Shown one piece after another: positions 20,989-33,369 of a DNA stretch of 64,000 bases (within the stretch, counting starts at the first letter, position 1; each line of letters opens with the position of its first letter). A program made the position numbers and the translations under genes. The stretch spans positions 152,510-216,509 of the forward strand of contig CALYLW010000329.1 in assembly GCA_944989445.1 (NCBI GenBank), in the 5' to 3' direction. This DNA comes from Ampullaceana balthica (lineage: Eukaryota; Mollusca; Gastropoda; Lymnaeidae). The notes beneath the pieces are model-generated. The model was not told the origin of the DNA and made no database searches. It saw only the letters and a list, made by a program, of their open reading frames with translations.

Positions 20989-21300
20989 GATGCCGAGTTA
21001 AAGTTATTGTGTTCTCCTCGGGTTTGTATGGCCTTCTTCTTGAATCATTCTGCTTGATCAACCAGTTAAGCTACTTAATTATACCGTCTAAATCACCACA
21101 TTTTCCCCCAGACTATGGTCTGGGTTATATATATCTGGCTTAATAAAGAGAAGTTTGTTTCCCGCTAAATTTATTTATAAAAAAGTAATACACAAAATAT
21201 TCAGATTAATTGTAATAGCGATTCGCACCATGTGAACTGCAAAAATAATAAAAGAAACATCTGTGGCTTCTTCATTATTTAAAAAGTCTGTTACCGTCCC

Positions 21301-22972
21301 CTATCTTCCATCGAAAACATTAATTTCATCATTCTCTAATATGTACACGGGACCCATGATGTTGCTCATAAAGTAAGCCCTCACGCTGTAGCCACTTCTG
21401 CACACCACCAAGACGTCACACAAACTTAAGATCAACTGGTCCAGTGCGGCATCCCCGAACCCTTCACACACGTCTTTTCCCCTTCGTTGGCGATCTATGT
21501 GGAATATTTTCCCGCCATAATCTATGAACCTCTTCCCTAAACTATTGTGGGACATGATCCGGATGTTGATGTAGTCGGTTGCCACGAAGAACATGGCGTC
21601 GCCGTCTGTGTCCTTGGACAGCATGAACGCGTGCAGCTTTGGGATAGCGCTTAAATACACAGCTGTAAATGGGTTGTCCACGGGCATTGACGGGTTCTGC
21701 CCCATCCGGACATGCGCACAGATGAGTTTCGAATCCCCGACATCAAATAACGGGATTGTCTCCGATGCCTTGACTTGAGGCGGAGACATCAAGCCTTTCC
21801 TGCCTAAGAACTTACCGCCTACCATTTGTTCCAAATGAGTCATGAGTTTGGGGGAGGGCTGCATGAGTTCGTGCCACGCCCAGTGAAATCTTTCTCGCGT
21901 GTCTCGCAGACCGTTCCACTTTTCCAGAAGTTTCGAGTAAAACTCATTCCTGTTGATATGACCGAAAAGGTCAGAGATTGTTCTGACGTAGACAACTTTT
22001 TGGGGGTAGTGGACGTTGAAATCTCCGCTAGACAAACGTTTTGTGAATCCATTGTCTCTGTTGGTAGAGACAGTAATGGAGTTGTTTAGACTCAGCTGTT
22101 CCAGCAGGTCCGTGTCGGCTTCCCATCGGTAAGATCTCGGCACGTAAAAATTATTTAGGTTGCACGGGGTGGTCATGATCAGGTAAAACTGGCGATTGAC
22201 CAGTCGTGAGATGACGTAGATGGACACCAAGGCCCTCTGTCTGTCCCCCATACCGCCACACCCACCCCGGGTGTCACAGACATACACCAGGTAGCGCACG
22301 TCTTCCGCGCTCGACTCCGCGCCCGAGAGTGAAGGAGGCAAGGTCAGGGTGAGCTTCGTAGTCGAGGCGGCTTTGAGCCGACGGGCAATTTTTTTAGGCA
22401 CCCGGGTGTAGTTGTGGGGCGCGACGGTGAAGTCAAAGTGTATCGTGGGAAGAGTTTTTTCTAGGACGGGAAACTTGAACGTTGTCTGTGTCTTTGTCAG
22501 GTTGTCATTGTTTCTGGAGTTACCTGGCAGTGACGGCAATGCGGTTCTGGTCTTATCATTAATGGCCATAATTGCTGCAGTCTGGGTTGTGATCGACTGT
22601 TGTGACAGAACTCTTGTAGACTGATTTGTAGCATTCGCTAGTAGGACTTGGATTGATAGGGATGGAGAGCTGTGTCGTTTTGTGGGATAAACGTTAACCG
22701 CGGATGTTGTTGAAGTGATCGCGTTACCAATGGCCACTGCCGCCTGTCTGTTACCTCCTACTAGCGCCTTTTTTATTGATGCCACCTCTAGTGATAGAGA
22801 CCTTATTTAACGTGACATTCGGTGTGACATTGGCCAGTTGCGTATGTTCTCTTCGGCGAGTTTTGTCTATAACTTGGATCCACATTGTGCTGTCGTAGTT
22901 GAGGTAAACTATACAAACGGTGACCATGAAAATCACTATACAGGTAAACACTGCGGTTGTTCTTTTAGTGGA
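21301..22972 (-). CDS. Golgi fucosyltransferase-like type II membrane protein
   Basis: The last and largest exon of a minus-strand gene starts at a TTTTTTTTCCAG acceptor (22974-22973) and ends with a stop just below 21303. It opens with STKRTTAVFTCIVIFMVTVC, a basic flank and signal-anchor helix, then a Ser/Thr/Asn-rich stem with NxS/T sites. The catalytic part contains TRGGCGGMGDRQRALVS, where glycine-rich motifs occur in GT-B fucosyltransferases, and later HVRMG, FFVATD and LSLCDVLVVCRSGYS. The pattern resembles NodZ/FUT-type enzymes that transfer fucose from GDP-fucose in the Golgi lumen. The exact subfamily is not certain. The anchor and the 494-residue catalytic frame are offset by one base. 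The switch falls in an A6 run near 22770, either a sequencing error or an inactivating indel. The initiator is on an upstream exon not identified here. Confidence 0.6.
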
Positions 22973-22974
22973 CT

Positions 22975-24990
22975 GGAAAAAAAATAGAAGGATTCATTTT
23001 GTTAAGAGTTACACCATTTTACATTAATTATAAATAATTTTTTTTATATTCTATTAAAATGTTTCTACCAGAAAAGATAAAATTGAAATAATACAGGTTA
23101 TAAAATAATGTAACAGAAATAAACAACCCCGTAAAACAAAATTTTGTGACTATAAATCCCTTTTATATGAGACATAACTAAAAGTATTGATTAAGTTCAA
23201 TATGATACGCATCGCGCAACAAACAATTACAGACTGAAACTGACTGAACTCCCCTGGCTTTAAAACCAGGGGGGGGATGTGGACATCGATGGCTGGACTG
23301 AACTCAAGTGGCAGGTGGAAGGCGAAGAATAGCAAACGGCGACAATGAATTACTTAGAGTTACATAGAGATAAACTAAAATGCATTTCAGCTCGATAGCA
23401 TCACGGGAAGTGTGTCATTTTTTACTTTTGTTTTTCAGCCCGACCGACGGAGGAAGAGATGACGACAGAGGTCACTACAGAGAGACAAGACGGTGAAGTT
23501 AATAAAAAGGATTTAATTAAATAACCCCATAAAAACAAAGTTTTTGACTTTAAATCCCTTATATATGAGACATAACTAAAAGTATTGATTATGTTCAAAC
23601 GCGACAAACATTTACATACTGAAACTGACTGATCTCCCCTGGCTGTAAAGACGGTGTGGTCGGGGATGGCTGGCGGGAACTCAAGCAAGGGACACGTGAT
23701 TGCAAACAACAGCAGACGCTACATTGACTTACATAGAGATAAACTAAAAATGCATTTATTTAAATACTGTACGTTCGATCGATCTGAAAATTTGACACAA
23801 TGCATTGTTAGGTGATACAAGACTATGTGCAAAATTTCAGCTCTTTACGCCTGACTGAAACTTGTATCGAAAATCCAACACAGGACTTTGGTTTTATAAT
23901 ATTTATATAAATGTATTTGAAATGTCATCAAATAAATATTTGAGATTACAATGGTAAATAACAATAGTGAGTTTGTAATGTGACACATGAAACATTATCA
24001 ACTATTTAGCAAGGATATGTTTAACCGAAAAAAATATTTTTATCATTATTATTATTATTACGAGCAACAAAGCCCGTTCAAGGACGTTCCGCCACCGTTC
24101 GGTGGCATGTTGTTGTAAACTCCCCCCCCCCAACAGCCTTCATATATGTGCATCACGTCAAAAATACTATTCATTATAGTTAAAATAAATATTTCGTAGA
24201 AACAGAGCTTTTGACTATAAATCCCAAAGCGCATAACTCAAAAAAAAAGTCTTGGAAGAAATACTGCACCAAAAATGACTCGTTTTGAACGTCCGCGTAA
24301 ACGTGTTCAATATGATTGGCTGTAGGAGTCATTTGTGTTTGAGGGACCAATCGCTATAGATGAACGGACAGAACGAACAGAAAATTGCCTTTTATTATAA
24401 GGAATAGGCTTAAAATAATTGTTAATTCCTGAAAATTTGATATAGGACTAATGTCCACAAGTCTTCCTTGCAGAAAATTCATAGTTGATAAAATGATACC
24501 AATTCAAGTCATGTCGTGCTTATCATCATTGCCATTTAACGGGCCCCATATATGGCCAATACTTATTTTAATTTGCTATTTAATTGATTTTTAATTTAAT
24601 TTTTTTTAGTTAAGCTTTAAAAAAAATATTAATTTTGTTACTTGACTCTCTTAAGTATCTACTGACTACTATACAAAATATCAGCTACACGAGATGTCAA
24701 CTAAAACATAAAATGTCAATTAACTACACAACATATCAACAACCCTATAGATGTCAGCTATCACTATCAGCAAAAGGTGTCAACCAGCTACACAAGAAGC
24801 CAACTAACCTGTAAAAACATTTTGTTTCTTTTGAAGACCTTAGTTGTTTCTCCTTCCTGAACTAATGCCACTAGACACTAGACTTAGTGGCAGTGGCTCA
24901 AGTGTCGACCTTCTTCCAGCTCTGGGTTCCCCCACCACCCCTCTCCCCACCCTCAGCTTTGATGGGCTGCCATGTCAGCTAACACCAACC
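22975..24990. repeat. Diverged interspersed repeats
   Basis: Blocks at 23140-23400 and 23515-23870 share TATATGAGACATAACTAAAAG, CAGACTGAAACTGACTG, CTCCCCTGGCT and ACATAGAGATAAACTAAAA. The second continues into the family unit seen at 3.5, 8.8, 9.5, 39.5 and 49.2 kb (ACACAATGCATTGT). A weaker copy is at 24195-24250. I found no exon for the upstream part of the fucosyltransferase-like gene. Positions 24250-24990 are unique-looking non-coding sequence. Confidence 0.5.
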
Positions 24991-25055
24991 AATTAGTTGC
25001 CACGGTTGTTGTTTTTTTTTAAACCTGTAAATACGTGCCGATGGTTCGGGCTTGA

Positions 25056-25516
25056 CCACTTCACTACTTCGTGGCACAGCAGTCTTAGACCAACAGTTAG
25101 CTTCCATGTGTCGTTTGTGGCACGCTGTATATGTGACACTTGACTACTTCGTGGCACAGCAGTCTTAGACCAACAGTTAGCTTCCATGTGTCGTTTGTGG
25201 CACGCTGTATATGTGACACTTCACTACTTCGTGGCACAGCAGTCTTAGACCAACAGTTAGCTTCCATGTGTCGTTTGTGGCACGCTGTATATGTGACACT
25301 TCACTACTTCGTGGCACAGCAGTCTTAGACCAACAGTTAGCTTCCATGTGTCGTTTGTGGCACGCTGTATATGTGACACTTGACTACTTCGTGGCACAGC
25401 AGTCTTAGACCAACAGTTAGCTTCCATGTGTCGTTTGTGGCACGCTGTATATGTGACACTTCACTACTTTGTGGCACAGCAATCTTAGACCAACAGTTAG
25501 CTTCCATGTGTCGTTG
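25056..25516. repeat. 80-bp minisatellite, about 6 copies
   Basis: The block AGTCTTAGACCAACAGTTAG starts at 25081, 25161, 25241, 25321 and 25401, with AATCTTAGACC at 25481, so the period is exactly 80 bp. Copies are nearly identical. The alternation TTGACTAC / TTCACTAC before the unit suggests larger-scale duplication. It is open in short frames only because of its composition. Confidence 0.9.
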
Positions 25517-25519
25517 ACT

Positions 25520-26660
25520 ACAAGCAGGAACATCGACTGGTTATTAGATTAAGGATACGAAAGATTATGTTCCAGTTCAGCCATAAATATATAAATTATA
25601 GGTTCTAACATAAATTTATTGATCTTTTCCGATTTGCTGCAGGTTTCCAATGGGCGCATAGAACTCTGTAACGGGTCAATTGTTTTCCGTATGTCATATA
25701 TATTTTCAATGTTTTTGTTTTTTGTTGTAATAATCATTTATCTTCGATAACTTTTAGGTTTATTGAGTTGAATTTCATAAGTTTCTTCTTTTTTTATAAT
25801 ATACAAAAATGTATGAAGCTTTAAAAAAATATGTTTCTGCTATTTTTCATTGCAATTTTTTAAAATGCTTTTACAGTTTATTTTAATTTTAAAAATGTCC
25901 ATGTTTCAGACTTAGTTCTTTAACATATATTTACAATAAATGTTATTGTTTCCATCACCATGAACAAGTTAACACATACATTCCGATAGTAAGAGAACGA
26001 AACATTGCCCCTTGGAGTTATAAAATATCTCTGAATTCTGTGAATCGTTTCCTTCACTTTGAATGGACCAATTGTACTTGATCCTAGACCTCATACCCTC
26101 AAATATATTTATGAAAAATATATGGCAACCTTTTGCCGCCCGGGGCGGTCTCCAATTTGCCGCCCATTGTAAGTCAATAGCATCATGATTTTTATAAATT
26201 AAGAAACATAAATAAATAATTGTAATTGAAACAAAGTAAAAGTGACGAACATGTTTACCATTGGATGCCATATTTAAGTAAGCGGCAATAAAGGAGGTCA
26301 AATAAGATGTTATACCTATAAATACATATTTTATAAGAATTACGGACAATACAAGATACTTTTTTTACGGTTACAAGAAAGTTAATGAGGTTGCAGCCCC
26401 CCCCCTCTCCCCCACGAGACAAACGTATTCCAAATCTTCACCAAAAAATACCAATTAGTATGCTTTTATTTTGTATTTATAAATAAATGATTTAATTATT
26501 TTTTATGAACAAATTGTGTACATTAGTATGTAAACATATTATTTATACATTTATTTCCTTAACTTACATAGTAGAAAATCGTGTATTATGCTATCAAAGT
26601 TTAAATAATTTGTTATATTTTGTTCTATGCACAATATTGCAAGTATTTGTAGTCTTAAAT
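25520..26660. other. AT-rich region, no supported gene
   Basis: A minus-strand frame at 25969-26349 contains a hydrophobic segment and FEGMRSRIKYNWSIQSEGND. It also includes the low-complexity GCCGCCCGGGGCGG repeat motif (26136-26150), so I regard it as repeat-derived. Nothing else is supported. Confidence 0.4.
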
Positions 26661-26974
26661 CAAAGGTCGGGAAACTTTTTGTCTGAGAGAGCCATAAACA
26701 CCACATATTTTGAAAAGTAATTCTGTGAGAGCCATACATATGTAACTAAAAATTCAAGTAAATGTGTGCATTTCGTGTTATTTCAACACTAAAAGTACCA
26801 TAATTATGTCTCTGAATTATTTTTAATATCATTGTGATGCTGTTTATTTTATATGCAATTCAAAGGAATCTGAATAAAAGTTTTTTTTTAGATAATCGAT
26901 TATTTGTCTGAGAGCCAGATTAAGCCATCAATAGAGCCACATCTGGCTCGCGAGCCATGGTTTCCCGACCCCTG
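26661..26974. mobile_element. hAT-like MITE with GGTCGGGAAAC ends
   Basis: The left end is CAAAGGTCGGGAAACTTTTT and the right end GGTTTCCCGACCCCTG, with repeated internal GAGAGCCATA and TCTGAGAGCC blocks near both ends. A matching 8-bp duplication was not found, so the superfamily rests on the ends. It abuts the degraded hAT region that follows. Confidence 0.6.
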
Positions 26975-26999
26975 TCATGCACTCATTGTAGAACGAAGA

Positions 27000-28700
27000 T
27001 AATTTTTTATCAACTTCAGTTTGGAGAAGCTCCTTTCACAACTAGCGACACTGATAACAATAATTGTTATAAAAATTCTTAGCAAGATTACAATGTTGAG
27101 TTCAGAAGTTTAAAATCTATACTATTTAATTAATTTTAATAGATCAATTGGGCCTTTTCCTCCATTTTCCCAACGCAATGCCTCTTTTTGTGGTATAGGT
27201 ACAGCCATAAAACCTGGATCATTCTTCTTTCAATATGAAACTGCTCTATATCAATGTCAATAAAATCATTTATTTGACATTCATTTTCTTCATTTAGTAG
27301 GTTACATGGGATATATGTACGAATATTTTCTTACAAGGACATACAACTGATCAAATCGTTATTTTAATTCCTTTATAATTCGATCCATGGATTAAAAAAT
27401 TTCTCCTCGTACTTCATGTTCTAAAGATAAGACCACGTCTTTTGAATTTTCCCCACTCATATGTTTTTCCCTTCTAACTTGGCGTTCAGTCGATGTCTCC
27501 AACTCTTCACACATTATTTTGGCTGCTTTAACAGCTTTTTCCAGTAGCACATCTCTTTGTTCCATGAAATGGGTTTGCAAAGAATTTAGTTTTATATGGC
27601 ATTGGTGAACATTTTATTTTAAAAGTATTTTTGATTATCATTAATTTACAAAAAAAGACGTGTTCCCATAAATTTTGACATCATAGAAAAGAAACAGATT
27701 ACATTGAATTGAGATAATTTTCAGCAAGTGATCTCGTTTTACTATTTTCTTCTTCAGAAGTCAATTTTTCCTAGGCGCTTAAAATGTATAAAAATATGAT
27801 TTTTTACTATAGTTACTGCTTCTGCTCAAGCGCTCCAGCGAGTTTCAACGCTACGTTTGACACCTTGACCTGTGACCTGTAAAACTTCCCATCGACGAGT
27901 GGAAGAATATAAAAAAATGAAAACAACTTTTCGATAGTTCCAAAATGATATAAATGAATGATGTGTGCATGCTACAAACTCTGCATTTAGATTGACGGAA
28001 GCATTATCGTAAGCCCTTTCCTCTGCAACTTTTTTGTATCTAAACATTTTCTGATTTCTTTAAAATCATATTTGTTATTTCCTCAACAGTTTTTCATTTA
28101 TTTTCTACAAAGTAAATATACGATTCTACAACTTTAACTTCGCTGATATGAATAACTACGTATCTTTTAATTTGACTAGTTTAAACTTTACGGGAAATAT
28201 CTGGAGTGCTGTAAAATGTCATACACAAGTGTTTAGCTTGCTTTATTTGGTCCATAGTTGTTTTTCTCACTGCGCCCCTCAATAGGTCTATGCATTCATT
28301 TCGAATCATTTTCCACAAATAGGAGACACTATATTTATTACTCATCTTAATGTTTACTAAATGTTCACGTAATACTGGGTCGTACTTGGCCAACAAGTCA
28401 ACAAGCTCTAGAAAATTTCCTCTATTTTCAAATGAATTGATGTCTTCCTCGTGAATACCTTCACGATGACCCTTCAACGCCAATTTTTTTGTTGTTGCTA
28501 AGAATCTAATTATATTAAGTATTGTGAGTTTTTGCTTTCAATTTTTTCTTATTTCTTTATCAATATTCTGTTGTTGTAGTTTATCAAAAGTTACACCTTG
28601 TCCAATTCTTATTTCTAATTCCTTCCATTGGGAAAATGATCGAATATGCAGTAAACTCAACTCGTGATGACTTATTTTGAGATTTACATTAATTGTTAAA
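27000..28700 (-). pseudogene. ZMYM1-like hAT transposase relic
   Basis: The minus-strand frame 28483-28181 reads ALKGHREGIHEEDINSFENR, then GNFLELVDLLAKYDPVLREH, IRNECIDLL, IKQAKHLCMTF and STPDIS. This is the diagnostic N-terminal core of ZMYM1-type hAT transposases. Downstream pieces (27580-27392 and others) resemble the helical C-terminal part but are out of frame and interrupted. Low-complexity AT sequence separates the fragments. No intact protein can be made. Confidence 0.65.
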
Positions 28701-29394
28701 ACTATTTTTTTTCGACTTCAAATTTCATTGGAAAAGATCATCAAACAGTTTACAGCAAAAATAATATATAATGTTTTCAATGGTGAATACACCATCCACG
28801 ATCTTAACAAATTTTCACCATTATCCAAATTCAAACTATCTAAACATTACTTTAATAGGATATGCGTAAATTTTTTAGTGTATAAACGTATTGTAATGAA
28901 ACACACAAATTTTGTTTGTGCTACTTTAATGAAAAATAATATAATTAATTTTTTAATAAATTACCTTAGAATAATTTTCTGTAAACTTATACAGTAATAT
29001 AAATTACTACTTGCAAGTTAAACACAATATTTGAACCACCATGCCATGTAGGTACTTGTTCGCTAATCATTCTGTGCATGTCGAATATCCACGCAATAAC
29101 TGTCGTGGCGATATTAATAGTATATTCGAACCAGCCATGATGTGTTCTTTGTGTCGTTTTCTTAAAAAAAGCGTCATCTGTGATGTATACCGCTTAATTT
29201 TCAAAACAAATCAATACAATTTTTAAGCGATTTTAAATTTCTTAACGGTTATGCGTTAGTAATAACAGTGTGTAATAAAAAAAAATGTCTTGAGAATACG
29301 TTAATTACGACTCGAAAGTACGAATATTTTATTTTCACCCGGGTCTTCCTCTTTCAAAAGAAAAACGGTGGTTGTCTGAAAGGGCTGTACTTTT

Positions 29395-29480
29395 CAAATG
29401 CCCCCAAATGCCGCCCCCAAAATGTGTGCCGCCCGGGGCGGACCGCCCCCACCGCCCCCCCCAGCTACGCCACTGGCAGC
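29395..29480. repeat. GC-rich transposon end
   Basis: GTGCCGCCCGGGGCGGACCG continues into a C-rich run and AGCTACGCCACTG. Such GTGGCGTAGCT ends are common in hAT elements. The partner end was not located. A related CCGCCCGGGGCGG lies at 26137. Confidence 0.4.
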
Positions 29481-30370
29481 TTGAGAGAGAATGGTTACCG
29501 TATGTAGTGAACACATACAATAAATATAACGACAGCAACTGCAAAATAATGTAAAATTTAAATACAGAAAACCTAATCATGTTTAATCAAATACTACTTT
29601 TTAGTCAAGGAACTGAAACTACATCCAAGCTCGCTTAAGGGGTGTCTCCCCACTGCTCTGTCATACAGTCTTTAAAAAAACAAAACAATACAAACATAGA
29701 TCATTTTCATTGATCTGAATATACCTGTTAAATATTGCTTTTCACAAGTATTCTATAATTAAACGGTATCTTCTACTTAGCGAAATCATAAAACTTGAAA
29801 CACAAACAGAAATAAGGGCACCGGTAATAAATTTGATTAGAAACCTGTGGTTTAAAAGTATTTTTTTAAAAAAAAGTTTATGTTAAATAACCAGAAAAGT
29901 TTCCTTAATAATACACTTGAGTGAAGAGTGATGTACATTACTTATGAATTTAAAATTGTAATGTTGTTGTTTTTTCCTGACAAAAATTGGTCTTATATGG
30001 CATCTGGGAACTCTGCCTATTGTCACAGCACAACATCCCTTTGATGTTTAGAGTGCAACAAACAAACAGAAAAAAAAATTAATTAGAAATATGTCAATCA
30101 GTATAAATTTTCTAATGGAATATTTGTTATTCGGTTTCAAAAGATTTGTTCTGCGTACAAGATTTTTTTTTGTGGAAAGCTTTTGAAATGCATATTAATA
30201 AAATTACTCAAATGTTCTAAGATATTTTAATTTTTATAATAATTTTCGAAAGTAGTTTTTAATCGTACTGGATATCTTAAAGTTCGACACGTGGTCATCC
30301 TTATCTGTGGTACAGTTTTGTGTGTGACATCTTGTGATCCAAATGTTAAGAATGTCATGATGTGGTACAT
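29481..30370. other. Non-coding AT-rich stretch
   Basis: No feature was recognised between the transposon end and the 57-bp minisatellite. Confidence 0.5.
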
Positions 30371-30380
30371 TTCACACAAT

Positions 30381-30735
30381 CTAGCTATTTATGGACTCTA
30401 TACGATTCTAAATGTGACTGGGCATATCTAGATACATCTAGATATTTAAGGACTCTACACGATTCTAAATGTGACTGGGCATATCTAGATACATCTAGCT
30501 ATTTAAGGACTCTAGACAATTCTAAATGTGACTGGGCATATCTAGATACATCTAGATATTTAAGGACTCTAGACGATTCTAAATGTGACTGGGCATATCT
30601 AGATACATCTAGCTATTTAAGGACTCTAGACAATTCTAAATGTGACTGGGCATATCTAGATACATCTAGATATTTAAGGACTCTAGACGATTCTAAATGT
30701 GACTGGGCATATCTAGATACATCTAGATATTTCTA
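30381..30735 (+). repeat. 57-bp minisatellite, codon-length period
   Basis: Six tandem units carry GATTCTAAATGTGACTGGGC and ATATCTAGATACATCTAG. The period is 57 bp, that is 19 codons, so one frame stays open (30362-30736) and repeats YLRTLDDSKCDWAYLDTS. Units alternate in type: CTAGCTATT with GACAATTC and CTAGATATT with GACGATTC, indicating expansion by dimers. After the array the motif decays into ATCTAGGT-rich sequence up to about 30835. Whether the frame is translated is unknown. There is no recognisable domain or splice context. Confidence 0.9.
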
Positions 30736-30839
30736 GGTGTACCAAGCCAAAGCTCGACACATCTAAATACATATTGACAAATCTTGATAAATATCTAGGT
30801 AAAAATCTAGGTTTACTTAGGCACATATATAAATCTAGA

Positions 30840-31990
30840 AGTGTTTCTTTCCCAAAAGCCCCCTATATTCACATTTATTATCATATTTGATTTTATGCGG
30901 CATCGAACAGTCAATCATGCATGTCTACTATTTTGTTCTTTGTCTCTAAAGTTTTGATATGTAGGATCAGAACCCCCCCCCTTCTTTTTTTTAAATTCAG
31001 GTGATAGCTGCTTAACTTTAATAAAATACATAAAGGGAGGCAACTAAATTCTACTAAAACATTTGCTATTCCAAAGATTATTTAACTTGTAACAATTATA
31101 CCATATTGCCCACGAACTGCTGAGATGGCTTTTTGACCTTACTAAGTATTATGAAAATCTTTGACTGTTTCAAAGATTTTCCCTGTTTGTTATAGTTTAA
31201 TAAACAAAAACATATTTAAAAAAAAATATTTCATTATTCAATACGATAATTTTATTTATTCGATATAATAGTCACTGCATGTTGTTAAAAGGGGAAGAAA
31301 ATAAATAGTCGTTAATATTCGTCTTCATTTGACTCTATTACTTCCCTTTAAACCCTTGAGCTTAACGGGTTCTGTGAAGGAAAAATCCCATTGATCATTA
31401 ACAAGAATAATGTATTTCTTTTGTTTGTGATTTTAAAAAAATACTAAACAAGCAATTCGTGATTTTATTTATTAAAAATCCTTACAGGTTGCATTTTTTT
31501 AAAGACAATATTATCAACTTTGACAGGGCTTTACACTATTGTCTGGCCAAGACACGCGAGTCGTTTTCGCTCAAACAACTAATCAAAGTAGAATTCTAAC
31601 ACGTGCAATTAAAAGGTTATAAGGCTTCTCGAATAGGGCAGATTAAATATTAGATGCCCACTCACATCAGCGACTAAATTGTTAGATGGCAACAATCAAT
31701 GTTTGGATGATTCTGGTTTCTATGTAAGGAGGTGGTTTGTGTTGTTTCTGTAAACTTCATTTGTCGCAAGAGTTTCTCAGCGAGGGTATTTAAGTACAAA
31801 ATGTGTCAAGCTTTGTCGCCTCAACTGTTCCGTTTTGGAGGCTCGCTTCAGTTACCGTTTTTTCCGTGGAAAGAGTGAGCTGCTCCTGTGCTGCGTTCTT
31901 ATTGTTGTGTCGTTATTTATGCAATCGAAGTAACATAAACACTTATCACATATCAATACAGAAAATTGTAACTGTGACAGTTAACAGTAT
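30840..31990. other. Non-coding stretch before the 41-bp satellite
   Basis: The part 31640-31980 looks promoter- or LTR-like (GGGTATTTAAGTACAAAATG, then a GC-richer segment), but no inverted TG/CA ends, primer-binding site or coding region was found. I leave it unassigned. Confidence 0.35.
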
Positions 31991-31994
31991 TCTT

Positions 31995-33069
31995 CATCTA
32001 ATTAAACCAATAATAACAGTGTGTTCAGTATTCTTCATCTAATTAAACCAATAATAACAGTGTGTTCAGTATTCTTCATCTAATTAAACCAATAATAACA
32101 GTGTGTTCAGTATTCTTCATCTAATTAAACCAATAATAACAGTGTGTTCAGTATTCTTCATCTAATTAAACCAATAATAACAGTGTGTTCAGTATTCTTC
32201 ATCTAATTAAACCAATAATAACAGTGTGTTCAGTATTCTTCATCTAATTAAACCAATAATAACAGTGTGTTCAGTATACTTCATCTAATTAAACCAATAA
32301 TAACAGTGTGTTAAGTATACTTCATCTAATTAAACCAATAATAACAGTGTGTTCAGTATACTTCATCTAAGTAAACCAATAATAACAGTGTGTTCAGTAT
32401 TCTTCATCTAATTAAACCAATAATAACAGTGTGTTCAGTATACTTCATCTAAGTAAACCAATAATAACAGTGTGTTCAGTATTCTTCATCTAATTAAACT
32501 AATAATAACAGTGTGTTCAGTATACTTCATCTAATTAAACCAATAATAACAGTGTGTTAAGTATACTTCATCTAATTAAACCAATAATAACAGTGTGTTC
32601 AGTATACTTCATCTAAGTAAACCAATAATAACAGTGTGTTCAGTATTCTTCATCTAATTAAACCAATAACAACAGTGTGTTCAGTATTCTTCATCTAATT
32701 AAACCAATAATAACAGTGTGTTCAGTATACTTCATCTAATTAAACCAATAATAACAGTGTGTTCAGTATTCTTCATCTAATTAAACCAATAATAACAGTG
32801 TGTTCAGTATTCTTCATCTAATTAAACCAATAATAACAGTGTGTTCAGTATTCTTCATCTAATTAAACCAATAATAACAGTGTGTTCAGTATACTTCATC
32901 TAATTAAACCAATAATAACAGTGTGTTCAGTATACCTCATCTAATTAAACCAATAATAACAGTGTGTTCAGTATTCTTCATCTAATTAAACCAATGATAA
33001 CAGTGTGTTCAGTATACTTCATCTAATTAAACCAATAATAACAGTGTGTTCAGTATTTTTCATCTAATT
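31995..33069 (+). repeat. 41-bp satellite, about 26 copies
   Basis: The unit carries TAATTAAACCAATAATAACA, GTGTGTTCAG and TATTCTTCATC. Variants TATACTTC, TTAAGTATAC and CTAAGTAAACC recur in blocks, showing multi-unit duplication. The array is split by a LINE insertion and resumes at 33370. Confidence 0.95.
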
Positions 33070-33369
33070 GTATGTATGGCATCTGTCCGTCTACGAAAGA
33101 CGATAGATTTATCTTTATTTTCTGCAGCTCTTGGTGTGGCTGATGAGACCAATCCTTGAGTGGCAGTCTCTTCTGCATGACACACACACGAAAGCAGTGG
33201 GGCAGTGTTTCCTGGCCTTTCTCCTCGCTCTTTTCCCGACTGCTTCTGCCCTAGTTTGCTCCTCTGCTCTTAGTGATCCTTCTTTCACTATAGCCCGCCA
33301 CATGGACTTATCCTCTGCCAGGTTTTCCCAGTTTTGTATATCAATGTTGGCTACTTTCATGTCTCTCTT
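33070..33369 (-). mobile_element. 5'-truncated LINE inserted in the satellite
   Basis: The 300 bp are almost identical to 61592-61885, the 3' end of the LINE at the right of the window. It is flanked by TCATCTAATT on both sides (33060-33069 and 33370-33379), a 10-bp target duplication built from satellite sequence. On the minus strand it encodes the end of the LINE ORF: MKVANIDIQNWENLAED and a C-terminal CCHC-like finger, CVSCRRDCHSRIGLISHTKSC. Confidence 0.85.

Noticed and set aside
21593..22624. Plus-strand frames opposite the fucosyltransferase-like gene
   Set aside because: They are antisense shadows of a frame with clear domain content.
25969..26349. Minus-strand frame of 126 codons with a membrane-like segment
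   Set aside because: It spans a GC-rich repeat motif, has no splice context, and its composition follows the AT-rich surroundings.
31640..31990. LTR of a retrotransposon
   Set aside because: There is a TATA-like motif but no TG/CA ends, no second LTR, no primer-binding site and no gag-pol.
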